A DNA stretch of 14,383 nucleotides from Rhizobacter sp. (lineage in GTDB: Bacteria > Pseudomonadota > Gammaproteobacteria > Burkholderiales > Burkholderiaceae), in the NCBI GenBank assembly GCA_014379885.1, contig JACMKW010000491.1:1-14383 (forward strand), given 5' to 3'. Shown here one piece after another: positions 7,807 to 14,383 of this stretch (the stretch's first letter is position 1; every line of letters starts with the position of its first letter). Under the pieces are notes generated by a model. It had not been told where the DNA came from, searched no databases, and saw only the letters and a list, made by a program, of their open reading frames with translations. The position numbers and the translations under genes are program-made.

Positions 7807-8835
7807 GTGGCCGAGGCCACGCTGGGTGAAATCGCCGCGCACCTCGGCGGCGAACTGATCGGCGACGCGGGCCTTCGCATCACCCGCATCGGCCCACTGG
7901 AAGGCGCAACGCCTTCCACCATTTCGTTCCTCTCCAACCCCAGATACCAGGCTCAGTTGGCTTTGTCGCAAGCGGGCTGCGTGATCGTCGGCCCGTCGAT
8001 GCGAGATGCCGCGATGGCGCGCGGCGCCGCCTTGATCGCGGCCGATCCCTACGCGTCGTTTGCCAGGCTCACCCAGTGGTGGGTGGGCAGGTCGCGGCCC
8101 GCCGCGCAGCCGGGCATCCATTCGAGCGCGGTAATCGATGCCTCGGCCTCCATCGACCCCAGCGCCAGCATTGGCCCGCTGGTGGTGGTCGAAGCGCTGG
8201 CTACGGTGGGTGAGGGCGCTGTCATCGGGTCACATTGCGTCATCGGGCGAGGTTCGAGCGTTGGCCGCGGCACTCGGCTGGCGGCGCACGTCACGCTGTA
8301 TGCAGGCTGCCACATCGGTGACCGCGGCATCGTTCACAGCGGCGTGGTGATCGGGGCCGACGGTTTCGGTTTTGCGCCCACGGCTGCGGGCTACGAGAAG
8401 ATCGAACAGCTGGGTGGTGTGCGCATCGGCCATGACGTGGAAATCGGCGCCAACACCTGCATCGACCGCGGTGCACTCGAAGACACGGTGCTCGAAGATG
8501 GCGTCAAGCTCGACAACCTGGTGCAGATCGCGCATGGCGTGCGCGTCGGCGCACACACGGTGCTCTCGGGCTGCGTGGGTGTGGCCGGCAGCGCCAAGAT
8601 CGGCGCGCGCTGCGCGGTCGGCGGCGGTGCGGTGATCCTCGGGCATCTGAGCCTGGCTGATGGGGTGGTCATCTCGGCTGCCAGCGTGGTGACACGCTCG
8701 ATCCTGAAGCCGGGGCAGTACAGCGGCGTGTTCCCCATCGACGACAATGCGTCATGGGAAAAGAACGCGGCCACCTTGCGCAATTTGCATGCCTTGCGAG
8801 CACGCCTGCTGGCTCTTGAAAAGAAGACAAACTGA
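7807..8835 (+). CDS. lpxD: UDP-3-O-(3-hydroxyacyl)glucosamine N-acyltransferase
   Basis: Encodes 342 residues (341 in E. coli) from GTG 7807, three bases after skp stops. LpxD is the third lipid A enzyme; it transfers a 3-hydroxyacyl chain from acyl-ACP to the amino group of UDP-3-O-acyl-glucosamine in the cytoplasm. The N-terminal uridine-binding domain includes the region [20 protein letters not shown] (about residues 35-54). A left-handed beta helix of hexapeptide repeats runs from about residue 100 to 310. The catalytic His243 is in [12 protein letters not shown]. The C-terminal helix ([17 protein letters not shown]) closes the trimer. The gene lies between skp and fabZ, as in E. coli. 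Confidence 0.97.
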   Translation: MAEATLGEIAAHLGGELIGDAGLRITRIGPLEGATPSTISFLSNPRYQAQLALSQAGCVIVGPSMRDAAMARGAALIAADPYASFARLTQWWVGRSRPAAQPGIHSSAVIDASASIDPSASIGPLVVVEALATVGEGAVIGSHCVIGRGSSVGRGTRLAAHVTLYAGCHIGDRGIVHSGVVIGADGFGFAPTAAGYEKIEQLGGVRIGHDVEIGANTCIDRGALEDTVLEDGVKLDNLVQIAHGVRVGAHTVLSGCVGVAGSAKIGARCAVGGGAVILGHLSLADGVVISAASVVTRSILKPGQYSGVFPIDDNASWEKNAATLRNLHALRARLLALEKKTN

Positions 8836-8837
8836 CC

Positions 8838-9278
8838 ATGATGGACATCCACCAGATTCTCAAGAAGCTGCCGCATCGTTACCCCATCCTGCTGGTGGAT
8901 CGCGTGATCTCGCTCGAAAAAAACAAACGCATCACGGCGCTCAAAAACGTCAGCATCAACGAGCCTTACTTCAACGGCCACTTTCCACACCGCCCGGTGA
9001 TGCCGGGCGTGTTGATGCTCGAAGCGCTGGCGCAGGCAGCGGCCATCCTGGCCATCGAGACGCTTGAGATCACGCTGGACGACCAGACCGTTTTTTACTT
9101 CGCCGGCATTGACGCTGCGCGCTTCAAGCGGCCGGTAGAGCCCGGCGACCAGCTCATCCTGGATGTGACGCTCGACCGCATGAAAGCCGGCGTGTGCAAG
9201 TTCAAGGCTCGTGGGCTGGTGGGTGAAGAAGTGGCCGTGGAGGCTGACCTGACCTGCACCATGCGTCGCATCTCTTGA
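8838..9278 (+). CDS. fabZ: 3-hydroxyacyl-[acyl-carrier-protein] dehydratase FabZ
   Basis: Encodes 146 residues, normal for FabZ. It dehydrates (3R)-hydroxyacyl-ACP to trans-2-enoyl-ACP in fatty acid elongation, competing with LpxA and LpxD for hydroxyacyl-ACP and so setting the balance between phospholipid and lipid A. It is a hot-dog fold protein. The opening [19 protein letters not shown] is characteristic. Catalytic His48 and Glu62 lie in [20 protein letters not shown] and the following LEALAQ. The start is ATG 8838, with an adjacent in-frame ATG at 8841 that is equally possible. The gap to lpxD is two bases. An A7 run at 8917-8923 stands out in an otherwise GC-rich gene. Confidence 0.98.
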   Translation: MMDIHQILKKLPHRYPILLVDRVISLEKNKRITALKNVSINEPYFNGHFPHRPVMPGVLMLEALAQAAAILAIETLEITLDDQTVFYFAGIDAARFKRPVEPGDQLILDVTLDRMKAGVCKFKARGLVGEEVAVEADLTCTMRRIS

Positions 9279-9298
9279 CCCAGATCTCCTGACCGAGC

Positions 9299-9303
9299 GG
9301 AGG
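9299..9303 (+). promoter_or_regulatory. Ribosome binding site of lpxA
   Basis: GGAGG lies eight bases upstream of ATG 9312, in the 33-base gap after fabZ. That is the widest gap between complete genes of the (+) run. It is the strongest Shine-Dalgarno in the lpx segment and suggests that lpxA translation starts independently of fabZ. Confidence 0.7.
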
Positions 9304-9311
9304 CTTGTGCC

Positions 9312-10094
9312 ATGGCCAGCATTCACCCGACTGCCATCATTGACTCGAAAGCCGAACTCGCCGCGTCGGTGAGCGTGGGGCCCTATGCCGTGATCGGCCC
9401 GCATGTGCGGGTCGGCGAGGGCACGACGATCGGCGCGCACTGCGTGATCGAAGGGCGGACCACCATCGGCCGCGACAACCGCTTCTACCAGTTCAGCTCG
9501 ATCGGTGCGATGCCGCAAGACATGTCGCATAGCGGCGAGATCACCGAGCTCGTGGTCGGCGACCGCAACACCATCCGCGAGTTCTGCACCTTCAACACCG
9601 GCACGTTCAAGGAACAGGGCATCACCCGCATCGGCAGCGACAACTGGATCATGGCCTATGTGCACGTCGCCCACGATGTTCGTGTGGGCGACCACACCGT
9701 GCTCGTCAACAACGTGACGCTGGCGGGCCATGTGCATGTAGGCGACTGGGCCGTGATCGGCGGGCTGTCGGGCGTGCACCAGTTCGTGCACGTGGGGGCG
9801 CACGCGATGATCGGGTTCCAGGCGCACGTTGCGCAAGACGTGGCGCCCTTCATGACGGCCGACGGCAACCCCCTGGCTGTGCGCGCCGTCAACCTCACCG
9901 GCCTCAAGCGGCGCGGTTTCAGCGACGAGCGCCAGCGCCTCATCCGCCAGATGCACAAGCTCATCTTTCGCAGCGGCGCTACGCTGGAGCAGGCCAAGGT
10001 CGAGGTCGAGGCGCTGCGGGGGCAGGGGGGCGACGAGGACATCCAGACGCTGCTCGACTTCCTTGCGGCTTCCACCCGTGGCCTGGTGCGCTGA
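9312..10094 (+). CDS. lpxA: Acyl-ACP--UDP-N-acetylglucosamine O-acyltransferase
   Basis: Encodes 260 residues (262 in E. coli). LpxA performs the first step of lipid A synthesis, O-acylating UDP-GlcNAc with 3-hydroxyacyl-ACP; the enzyme is a cytoplasmic homotrimer. Hexapeptide-repeat beta helix covers residues about 1-185, opening with [20 protein letters not shown]. The catalytic His121 lies in [13 protein letters not shown] (His125 in E. coli). The segment [16 protein letters not shown] and the later [20 protein letters not shown] are typical of LpxA, not LpxD. The C-terminal helical domain is complete. Acyl-chain length preference cannot be read safely from sequence alone. lpxB follows after six bases. 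Confidence 0.98.
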   Translation: MASIHPTAIIDSKAELAASVSVGPYAVIGPHVRVGEGTTIGAHCVIEGRTTIGRDNRFYQFSSIGAMPQDMSHSGEITELVVGDRNTIREFCTFNTGTFKEQGITRIGSDNWIMAYVHVAHDVRVGDHTVLVNNVTLAGHVHVGDWAVIGGLSGVHQFVHVGAHAMIGFQAHVAQDVAPFMTADGNPLAVRAVNLTGLKRRGFSDERQRLIRQMHKLIFRSGATLEQAKVEVEALRGQGGDEDIQTLLDFLAASTRGLVR

Positions 10095-10100
10095 GCCGCG

Positions 10101-11249
10101 ATGAGCGAGGCACAGGCCCCTCGCCTGGCGATGGTGGCCGGTGAAGCCTCCGGCGACCTGCTGGCCGGCTTGTTGCTCGGTGGCCTGAAAGCCCGCTGGC
10201 CGCAGCTGCGCACGGTCGGTATCGGCGGCCCCCGCATGGCCGAACATGGGTTCGACGCCTGGTGGCCCCACGAGAAGCTGGCGGTGCGCGGCTATGTGGA
10301 GGTGCTGCGCCACTATCGCGAGCTCGTCGGCATCCGCAACGCGCTCGGCGATCGCTTGCTGCAGGAGCGCCCCGATGCGTTCATTGGTGTCGACGCCCCC
10401 GATTTCAACCTCGGCCTGGAAACCCGGCTCAAGCAGCAAGGCATCAAGACCATCCACTTCATCAGCCCATCGATCTGGGCGTGGCGTGGAAACCGCATCG
10501 AGCAGATTCGCGCAGCGGCTGACCATGTGTTGTGCATCTTCCCGTTCGAGCCGGCCATCTACGCGAAGCACGGCATTTCCGCGAGCTACGTGGGGCACCC
10601 GTTGGCTGATGCAATTTCCCTTGACGTGCCGCGCGATGCCAGCCGCCTGAAGCTCGGCCTCGCTGTTGGCGACCAAGTTGTCGCATTGCTGCCAGGCAGT
10701 CGCCGCTCCGAGGTTGAGCACATCGCACCGCGGCTGTTGGCTGCCGCGCAGCTGATGCACAAGGAGCGGCCGGCGCTGCGGTTTGTTCTGCCCGTCGTGC
10801 CCGGCTTGCGCCCGCTCGTAGAACCCATGCTGGCGCTGCACGCACCAACGGCCGGGGTGGCGTTGCTCAATGGCCAGTCACACGAAGCGCTCGCCGCCTG
10901 CGACGTGACCCTGGTGGCCAGCGGCACCGCCACGCTGGAGGCCGCGCTCTTCAAGCGCCCCATGGTCATCACCTATGCGATGAATTGGATCAGCTGGCAG
11001 ATGATGAAGCGCATGGCCTACCAACCCTGGGTGGGCCTGCCCAACATCTTGCTGCAGGATTTCGCCGTGCCCGAGCTGTTGCAGGAGCAGGCGACCCCAC
11101 AAAAACTCGCGCAGGCCGCCTTCCAATGGCTGGACAATCCTGCAGCTTGCGACGCGCTCAGCCAGCGCTTCCAGACCTTGCACCAACAGCTGCGCTGCAA
11201 CACCGCGCAAGCCGCGACCGATGCCATCCAGAAAATCCTCCACGCCTGA
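10101..11249 (+). CDS. lpxB: Lipid-A-disaccharide synthase
   Basis: Encodes 382 residues, identical in length to E. coli LpxB. It is a family GT19 glycosyltransferase, peripheral to the inner membrane, that joins UDP-2,3-diacylglucosamine and lipid X into the beta-1,6 disaccharide of lipid A. Motifs in order are [13 protein letters not shown] near the N-terminus, GVDAPDFN with the proposed catalytic Asp98, [31 protein letters not shown], the donor-binding [12 protein letters not shown], and [15 protein letters not shown] 10101 lies six bases after lpxA. The last 29 bases overlap the start of rnhB in another frame. Confidence 0.98.
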   Translation: MSEAQAPRLAMVAGEASGDLLAGLLLGGLKARWPQLRTVGIGGPRMAEHGFDAWWPHEKLAVRGYVEVLRHYRELVGIRNALGDRLLQERPDAFIGVDAPDFNLGLETRLKQQGIKTIHFISPSIWAWRGNRIEQIRAAADHVLCIFPFEPAIYAKHGISASYVGHPLADAISLDVPRDASRLKLGLAVGDQVVALLPGSRRSEVEHIAPRLLAAAQLMHKERPALRFVLPVVPGLRPLVEPMLALHAPTAGVALLNGQSHEALAACDVTLVASGTATLEAALFKRPMVITYAMNWISWQMMKRMAYQPWVGLPNILLQDFAVPELLQEQATPQKLAQAAFQWLDNPAACDALSQRFQTLHQQLRCNTAQAATDAIQKILHA

Positions 11250-11847
11250 GCAACTCGGCTTGCGCTTCGACGTCATCGGCCTCATCGCCGGGGTGGACGA
11301 AGCCGGCCGCGGGCCGCTGGCCGGGCCGGTGGTGGCTGCCGCGGTGATCCTCGACGACCTGTCGCCGATCAAGGGCCTGAACGACTCCAAGAAGCTCTCG
11401 CCAGCCACGCGCGAGCGCCTGTTCGACGAGATCCGGGCCAAGGCCTTGTGCTGCGCCATTGCCGAAGCCTCGGTGGAAGAGATCGACACGCTGAACATCT
11501 TGCAGGCCACGATGCTGGCCATGCGCCGTGCGGTCGAGGGCCTGCGGCTCAAGCCCGGCAAGGTGCTTGTCGACGGCAACCGCCTGCCGGTGCTCAGAAT
11601 CGCCGCAGAAGCCATCGTGCAGGGCGACGCCAAGGTGCAAGCCATCTCGGCCGCGTCCATCCTGGCCAAGGTCTACCGCGACCGGTTGTGCCTGACTCTG
11701 CACGAGCAGCACCCGCAATACGGTTTCGACGGCCACAAGGGCTACCCGACGCCCGAGCATCTGGCCGCCTTGCGCATGCACGGCGCGTGTGCGCACCATC
11801 GCCGTTCGTTCGCGCCGGTGCGCGAGGTGCTGGTGCGGGTGGCCTGA
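11221..11847 (+). CDS. rnhB: Ribonuclease HII
   Basis: Encodes 208 residues, close to E. coli RnhB (198). RNase HII cuts RNA in RNA-DNA hybrids and single ribonucleotides misincorporated in DNA. The hallmark [20 protein letters not shown] is present with catalytic Asp26 and Glu27; Asp118 (VLVDGNRLP) and Asp154 (AKVYRDRL) complete the acidic tetrad. The later [17 protein letters not shown] is also typical. From ATG 11221 the gene overlaps lpxB by 29 bases. The next in-frame start, TTG 11260, would leave only about 11 residues before the first active-site motif, so the overlapping ATG is preferred. lpxB-rnhB adjacency is common in proteobacteria. Confidence 0.97.
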   Translation: MPSRKSSTPEQLGLRFDVIGLIAGVDEAGRGPLAGPVVAAAVILDDLSPIKGLNDSKKLSPATRERLFDEIRAKALCCAIAEASVEEIDTLNILQATMLAMRRAVEGLRLKPGKVLVDGNRLPVLRIAAEAIVQGDAKVQAISAASILAKVYRDRLCLTLHEQHPQYGFDGHKGYPTPEHLAALRMHGACAHHRRSFAPVREVLVRVA

Positions 11848-11848
11848 G

Positions 11849-12622
11849 GTGGCAGCCGTCAAGGCGATCAGCTCGCGTGACAACCCGTTGCTCGTGCGCC
11901 TTCGCAAGCTCGGGGGCGACCCGGCCGCATACCGCAAGCAAGGCGAGGTGTGGATCGAGGGTGACCATCTCTGCGCCGCCTTCCTCCAACGTGGCGGTGC
12001 GGCTACGCAGGCCGTAATCACCGAAGCCGCATGGGAGATGCCCGAGCTGCGCGAACTGGCAAGCCGTGCCGATGCGGTGGCGGTGATTCCGCAGGCCTTG
12101 ATGGCGGGCCTGAGCACGCTGGAGTCATCTGTGCCGCTTGCGTTTGCCGTGACGTGGCAAGGGCAGGGCGTCTTGCGGCCCGATGCCGCGACCGTGGTGC
12201 TCGATCGCCTGCAGGACGCCGGCAACGTGGGCACCATCATGCGCAGCGCTGCGGCATTCGGCTTCACCCAGGTGATTGCTGTCAAAGGCACCGCAGCGCT
12301 GTGGTCACCGAAGGTCTTGCGCGCCGGCATGGGTGCACATTTTGGGCTGAACCTGATTGAGGTGGCCGACGAAGCGCTGGTGGCCGAGCTTGAGATTCCC
12401 TTGTTGGCCACCAGCTCGCATGCTAGCCAGTCCATCCATCAGGTCGCGTTGCCGTGGCCTTGCGCCTGGGTGATGGGTCACGAAGGGCAAGGAGTGTCAG
12501 CGGCATTGATGCAACGCTGCGCCCAAACGCTGCGCATTCCGCAGCCCGGCGGCGAAGAGTCGCTGAACGTCGCCGCCGCTACGGCCGTCTGCCTCTACGA
12601 ATCAGCCCGCCAGCGCCTTTAG
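11849..12622 (+). CDS. SpoU/TrmH-family RNA 2'-O-ribose methyltransferase
   Basis: Encodes 257 residues from GTG 11849, one base after rnhB. The frame is open further upstream only inside rnhB. This is a SPOUT-class, AdoMet-dependent methyltransferase with an N-terminal substrate-binding domain (opening KAISSRDNPLLVRLRKL, then GEVWIEGDHLC) and a C-terminal trefoil-knot catalytic domain. Motif 1 is LDRLQDAGNVGTIMRS (about residues 118-133, with Asn126 and Arg132). Motif 2 is VMGHEGQGVS (208-217). Motif 3 is EESLNVAAA (236-244). It resembles the RlmB/23S rRNA Gm group, but the target (rRNA or tRNA position) cannot be assigned from sequence, so no symbol is given. Its TAG overlaps the ppsR stop on the other strand. 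Confidence 0.9.
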   Translation: MAAVKAISSRDNPLLVRLRKLGGDPAAYRKQGEVWIEGDHLCAAFLQRGGAATQAVITEAAWEMPELRELASRADAVAVIPQALMAGLSTLESSVPLAFAVTWQGQGVLRPDAATVVLDRLQDAGNVGTIMRSAAAFGFTQVIAVKGTAALWSPKVLRAGMGAHFGLNLIEVADEALVAELEIPLLATSSHASQSIHQVALPWPCAWVMGHEGQGVSAALMQRCAQTLRIPQPGGEESLNVAAATAVCLYESARQRL

Positions 12623-13437
12623 TACATCAACCGGTCGGGCCGGATGTCGCGCAAGATGGTGGTCGCGATCTCTTCAATCGACTTGTGCGTGGAAGACAAC
12701 CACGAGATGCCTTCACGCCGCATCATCGCCTCGGCCTCGTTCACTTCGTGGCGGCAGTTCTCCAGGCTCGAATACTTGCTGTTGGGCCGCCGCTCATTGC
12801 GAATCTCCGACAGCCGCTCCGGCGCGATGGTGAGGCCGAAGCACTTCTTCTTGTGCGGCGCCAGGCTGCGCGGTATCTCGTTGCGATCGAAGTCTTCCGG
12901 GATCAGCGGATAGTTGGCCGCCTTGATGCCATGCTGCATGGCGAGATACAACGAGGTGGGGGTCTTGCCGCTGCGGCTCACGCCGACCAGGATCACATCG
13001 GCATGTTCCAAGTTCTTGGCCGACTGCCCGTCGTCGTGCGCCAGCGAGAAGTTGATGGCCTCGATACGGTCGGTGTATTCCTGGCTCTTCGACACATCGG
13101 TGAAACGCCCTACACGGTGGTTGGAGGTGACACCAAATTCGGCCTCCAGCGGCTCGATGAAGGTGTTGAACATGTCGAGCACGAAGCCCTTGCTGTCCTT
13201 GAGGATCTGCAGCAACTCCGGCTCGACAAGGGTCAGAAAGACCACGGGCTTTACACCTTCGATCTCGGCCGAGTGGTTGATTTCACGCACCACCTGGTGG
13301 GCCTTGTCGGCGGTGTCGATGAAAGGCCGGCGCACGTGTCGCGGCTTGCCCGGGAATTGGGCGAGTATGGAGTTGCCGAAGGTTTCGGCGGTGATGCCGG
13401 TGCCATCAGAGACAAAGTAGACGGTGCGGTTCGGCAT
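12619..13437 (-). CDS. ppsR: PEP synthetase regulatory protein (kinase/pyrophosphorylase, DUF299)
   Basis: Encodes 272 residues, the usual size (277 in E. coli, formerly YdiA). The family is bifunctional: it inactivates PEP synthetase by ADP-dependent threonine phosphorylation and reactivates it by phosphate-dependent removal that yields pyrophosphate. The opening RTVYFVSDGTGITAETFGNS is diagnostic. The P-loop-like GVSRSGKTPTSLYLA lies at about residues 152-166. NYPLIPEDF and the C-terminal NSKYSSLENCRHEV region are family features. The start, ATG at 13437-13435, has no clear Shine-Dalgarno. The gene is divergent from ppsA, whose product it should control, and convergent with the methyltransferase gene, overlapping it by four bases. 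This pairing separates it from the PPDK regulator (RP) of the same family. Confidence 0.96.
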   Translation of the reverse strand: MPNRTVYFVSDGTGITAETFGNSILAQFPGKPRHVRRPFIDTADKAHQVVREINHSAEIEGVKPVVFLTLVEPELLQILKDSKGFVLDMFNTFIEPLEAEFGVTSNHRVGRFTDVSKSQEYTDRIEAINFSLAHDDGQSAKNLEHADVILVGVSRSGKTPTSLYLAMQHGIKAANYPLIPEDFDRNEIPRSLAPHKKKCFGLTIAPERLSEIRNERRPNSKYSSLENCRHEVNEAEAMMRREGISWLSSTHKSIEEIATTILRDIRPDRLMY

Positions 13438-13586
13438 AGGGATGGGCCAATGTCATGCGAAGGCCGATCATAGGCAAATCGCTCGTAGAATCGTTTTGAC
13501 TCTTCCCAGTCGCCTTATGCTGCCCCCCGCTCACCCACAAGAATTCGCACAGCAGCGGACTGCGCAGCACACGCTTGAGCCTCTTT

Positions 13587-13621
13587 CGGGTTCGCGGTCC
13601 TGCTGGGAACACCCGGTTTTT
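13587..13621 (+). other. Hairpin followed by a T-tract in the ppsA leader (possible attenuator)
   Basis: CGGGT (13587-13591) can pair with ACCCG (13611-13615). A further TC/GA pair step is possible after a small bulge, and the paired segment is followed at once by GTTTTT. The layout resembles an intrinsic terminator but lies only ten bases before the ppsA ribosome binding site and inside its presumed leader. The stem is short with a loop of about 19 bases, so stability is modest and it may be accidental. No known riboswitch class was recognised. Confidence 0.3.
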
Positions 13622-13630
13622 CAACATCAC

Positions 13631-13634
13631 GGAG
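13631..13634 (+). promoter_or_regulatory. Ribosome binding site of ppsA
   Basis: GGAG lies seven bases upstream of ATG 13642, which fixes the ppsA start. The following residues match the PpsA N-terminus. Confidence 0.65.
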
Positions 13635-13641
13635 TTTTCCC

Positions 13642-14383
13642 ATGTCACCCACCAATCTGGCGACCGCCCTGGTCGTGCCGTTTGAACACCTGAGGATGAC
13701 CGACGTCGAGTCGGTTGGCGGCAAGAACGCATCCCTCGGCGAAATGATCAGCCAGCTGGCCGCTTCTGGTGTGCGTGTGCCGGGGGGCTTTGCGACCACG
13801 GCGCATGCGTTCCGCCAATTCCTCGCTCACAACGGCCTGGCCGACAAGATCAATGCGCGCTTGGCGGTCTTGAACACCGATGACGTGCGCGCGCTGGCCG
13901 CGGCTGGTGCCGAGATCCGCAAGTGGGTCGAAGAAACACCGTTCCCTGCTGACCTTCAGACTGCGATCGCAGCAGAGTTCGTCAAGCTCACTGCAAGCAG
14001 CCCGGGTGCTTCGTTCGCGGTGCGCTCCTCGGCCACCGCCGAAGACCTGCCCGACGCCAGCTTTGCCGGCCAGCAAGAGACCTTTCTCAACGTGGTCGGC
14101 ATCGACGACGTGCTCCACAAGATGAAAGAGGTGTTCGCAAGCCTCTACAACGACCGCGCCATCAGCTACCGCGTGCACAAGGGCTTTGCGCACACCGACG
14201 TGGCCTTGTCGGCCGGTGTGCAGCGCATGGTGCGTTCGGATCTGGGGGCCGCGGGAGTCATGTTCACCATCGACACCGAAAGCGGCTTTGAGGACGTGGT
14301 CTTCATCACCTCCAGCTATGGCCTGGGCGAGACGGTGGTGCAGGGCGCCGTGAACCCTGACGAGTTTTATGTGCACAAGCCCA
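13642..14383 (+). CDS. ppsA: Phosphoenolpyruvate synthase (pyruvate, water dikinase), N-terminal part, cut by the right window edge
   Basis: The frame is open from ATG 13642 to the window end: 247 codons of a protein that normally has about 790-800 residues. PEP synthase converts pyruvate, ATP and water to PEP, AMP and phosphate, the first step of gluconeogenesis from pyruvate or lactate. The visible part is the nucleotide-binding PPDK_N domain, with [17 protein letters not shown] (about residues 20-36), [38 protein letters not shown] followed by QETFLNVVG, and [41 protein letters not shown] lies at the edge. The phosphorylated His, the regulatory Thr and the PEP-binding barrel lie outside the window. 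It is divergent from ppsR, its predicted regulator. Confidence 0.96.
   Translation, partial: MSPTNLATALVVPFEHLRMTDVESVGGKNASLGEMISQLAASGVRVPGGFATTAHAFRQFLAHNGLADKINARLAVLNTDDVRALAAAGAEIRKWVEETPFPADLQTAIAAEFVKLTASSPGASFAVRSSATAEDLPDASFAGQQETFLNVVGIDDVLHKMKEVFASLYNDRAISYRVHKGFAHTDVALSAGVQRMVRSDLGAAGVMFTIDTESGFEDVVFITSSYGLGETVVQGAVNPDEFYVHKP

Larger units (their letters stand above)
13438..13641. promoter_or_regulatory. Divergent ppsR/ppsA intergenic region with candidate promoters
   Basis: This 204-base region is the longest gap between genes here and must hold promoters for both directions. On the minus strand, TATGAT (13472-13467) is a good -10 match about 30 bases before the ppsR ATG, but I see no convincing -35 at the right distance. 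On the plus strand, TTGACT (13496-13501) is followed by TATGCT (13516-13521); the 14-base spacer is shorter than the usual 16-18. The region also contains a hairpin with a T-tract (13587-13621) and the ppsA Shine-Dalgarno GGAG (13631-13634). These boxes are read by eye, and only the existence of promoters somewhere in the gap is secure. Confidence 0.45.

Noticed and set aside
8391..10841. An 816-codon open frame on the minus strand, antisense to lpxD, fabZ, lpxA and lpxB.
   Set aside because: Through fabZ, lpxA and lpxB it lies codon-on-codon opposite the sense frame, where an antisense stop needs a sense TTA, CTA or TCA codon. These are rare in GC-rich genes, so long antisense frames arise automatically. 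The translation is His/Arg/Ala-rich and resembles no family, while the sense genes have intact catalytic motifs.
11158..12435. A 425-codon minus-strand frame opposite rnhB and the methyltransferase gene.
   Set aside because: It spans two well-supported sense genes and its product is low-complexity Ala/Arg/Ser-rich with no motifs.
12454..13473. A 339-codon plus-strand frame opposite ppsR.
   Set aside because: It is codon-aligned with ppsR on the other strand and explained by the same lack of TTA, CTA and TCA codons. PpsR has clear family motifs; the antisense product has none.
1..14383. A search by eye for mobile elements, tRNA genes, CRISPR repeats, toxin-antitoxin pairs or defence genes.
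   Set aside because: Nearly all sequence is taken up by recognisable housekeeping genes with uniform composition; no inverted-repeat ends, transposase, cloverleaf or repeat-spacer pattern was seen.

Overview
This window is a gene-dense, high-GC stretch of bacterial chromosome. The protein sequences and gene order fit a betaproteobacterium of the order Burkholderiales, possibly the Rubrivivax/Leptothrix/Rhizobacter/Methylibium side. That placement is inferred from gene order and protein character; there is no rRNA or other phylogenetic marker here. Fourteen complete genes and the ends of two more nearly fill the window. No gap reaches 300 bases, and the longest (about 204 bases) separates ppsR from ppsA. 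I see no tRNA, rRNA, CRISPR array, insertion sequence, prophage or integron.

Layout. Positions 1-12622 hold one co-directional (+) run: pyrH (3' end), frr, uppS, cdsA, dxr, rseP, bamA, skp, lpxD, fabZ, lpxA, lpxB, rnhB and a SpoU/TrmH-family RNA 2'-O-methyltransferase. Gaps are 0-33 bases and several genes overlap (dxr/rseP, bamA/skp, lpxB/rnhB), so it is probably one operon or a chain of overlapping transcription units. The ppsR gene (-) then converges on the methyltransferase gene, with the two stop codons overlapping. ppsA (+), divergent from ppsR, runs off the right edge.

How the genes work together. pyrH and frr are the tail of the translation/nucleotide block that usually begins rpsB-tsf. 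dxr and uppS make the isoprenoid precursor and the C55 lipid carrier for cell-wall synthesis. cdsA makes CDP-diacylglycerol for phospholipids. rseP is the intramembrane protease of the envelope-stress pathway. bamA and skp insert and chaperone outer-membrane proteins. lpxD, lpxA and lpxB build lipid A, and fabZ makes the acyl chains. This is therefore an envelope-biogenesis supercluster. ppsR and ppsA form a separate module: PpsR is the bifunctional kinase/phosphatase that switches PEP synthetase off and on.

Novelty. I found no previously undescribed system; this is a conserved housekeeping region. The points most worth a second look are an alanine replacing the glycine of the BamA VRGF/Y loop motif, a hairpin followed by five T residues just ahead of the ppsA ribosome binding site, a TTG-initiated uppS with no visible Shine-Dalgarno, and convergent genes with no room for a terminator between them.
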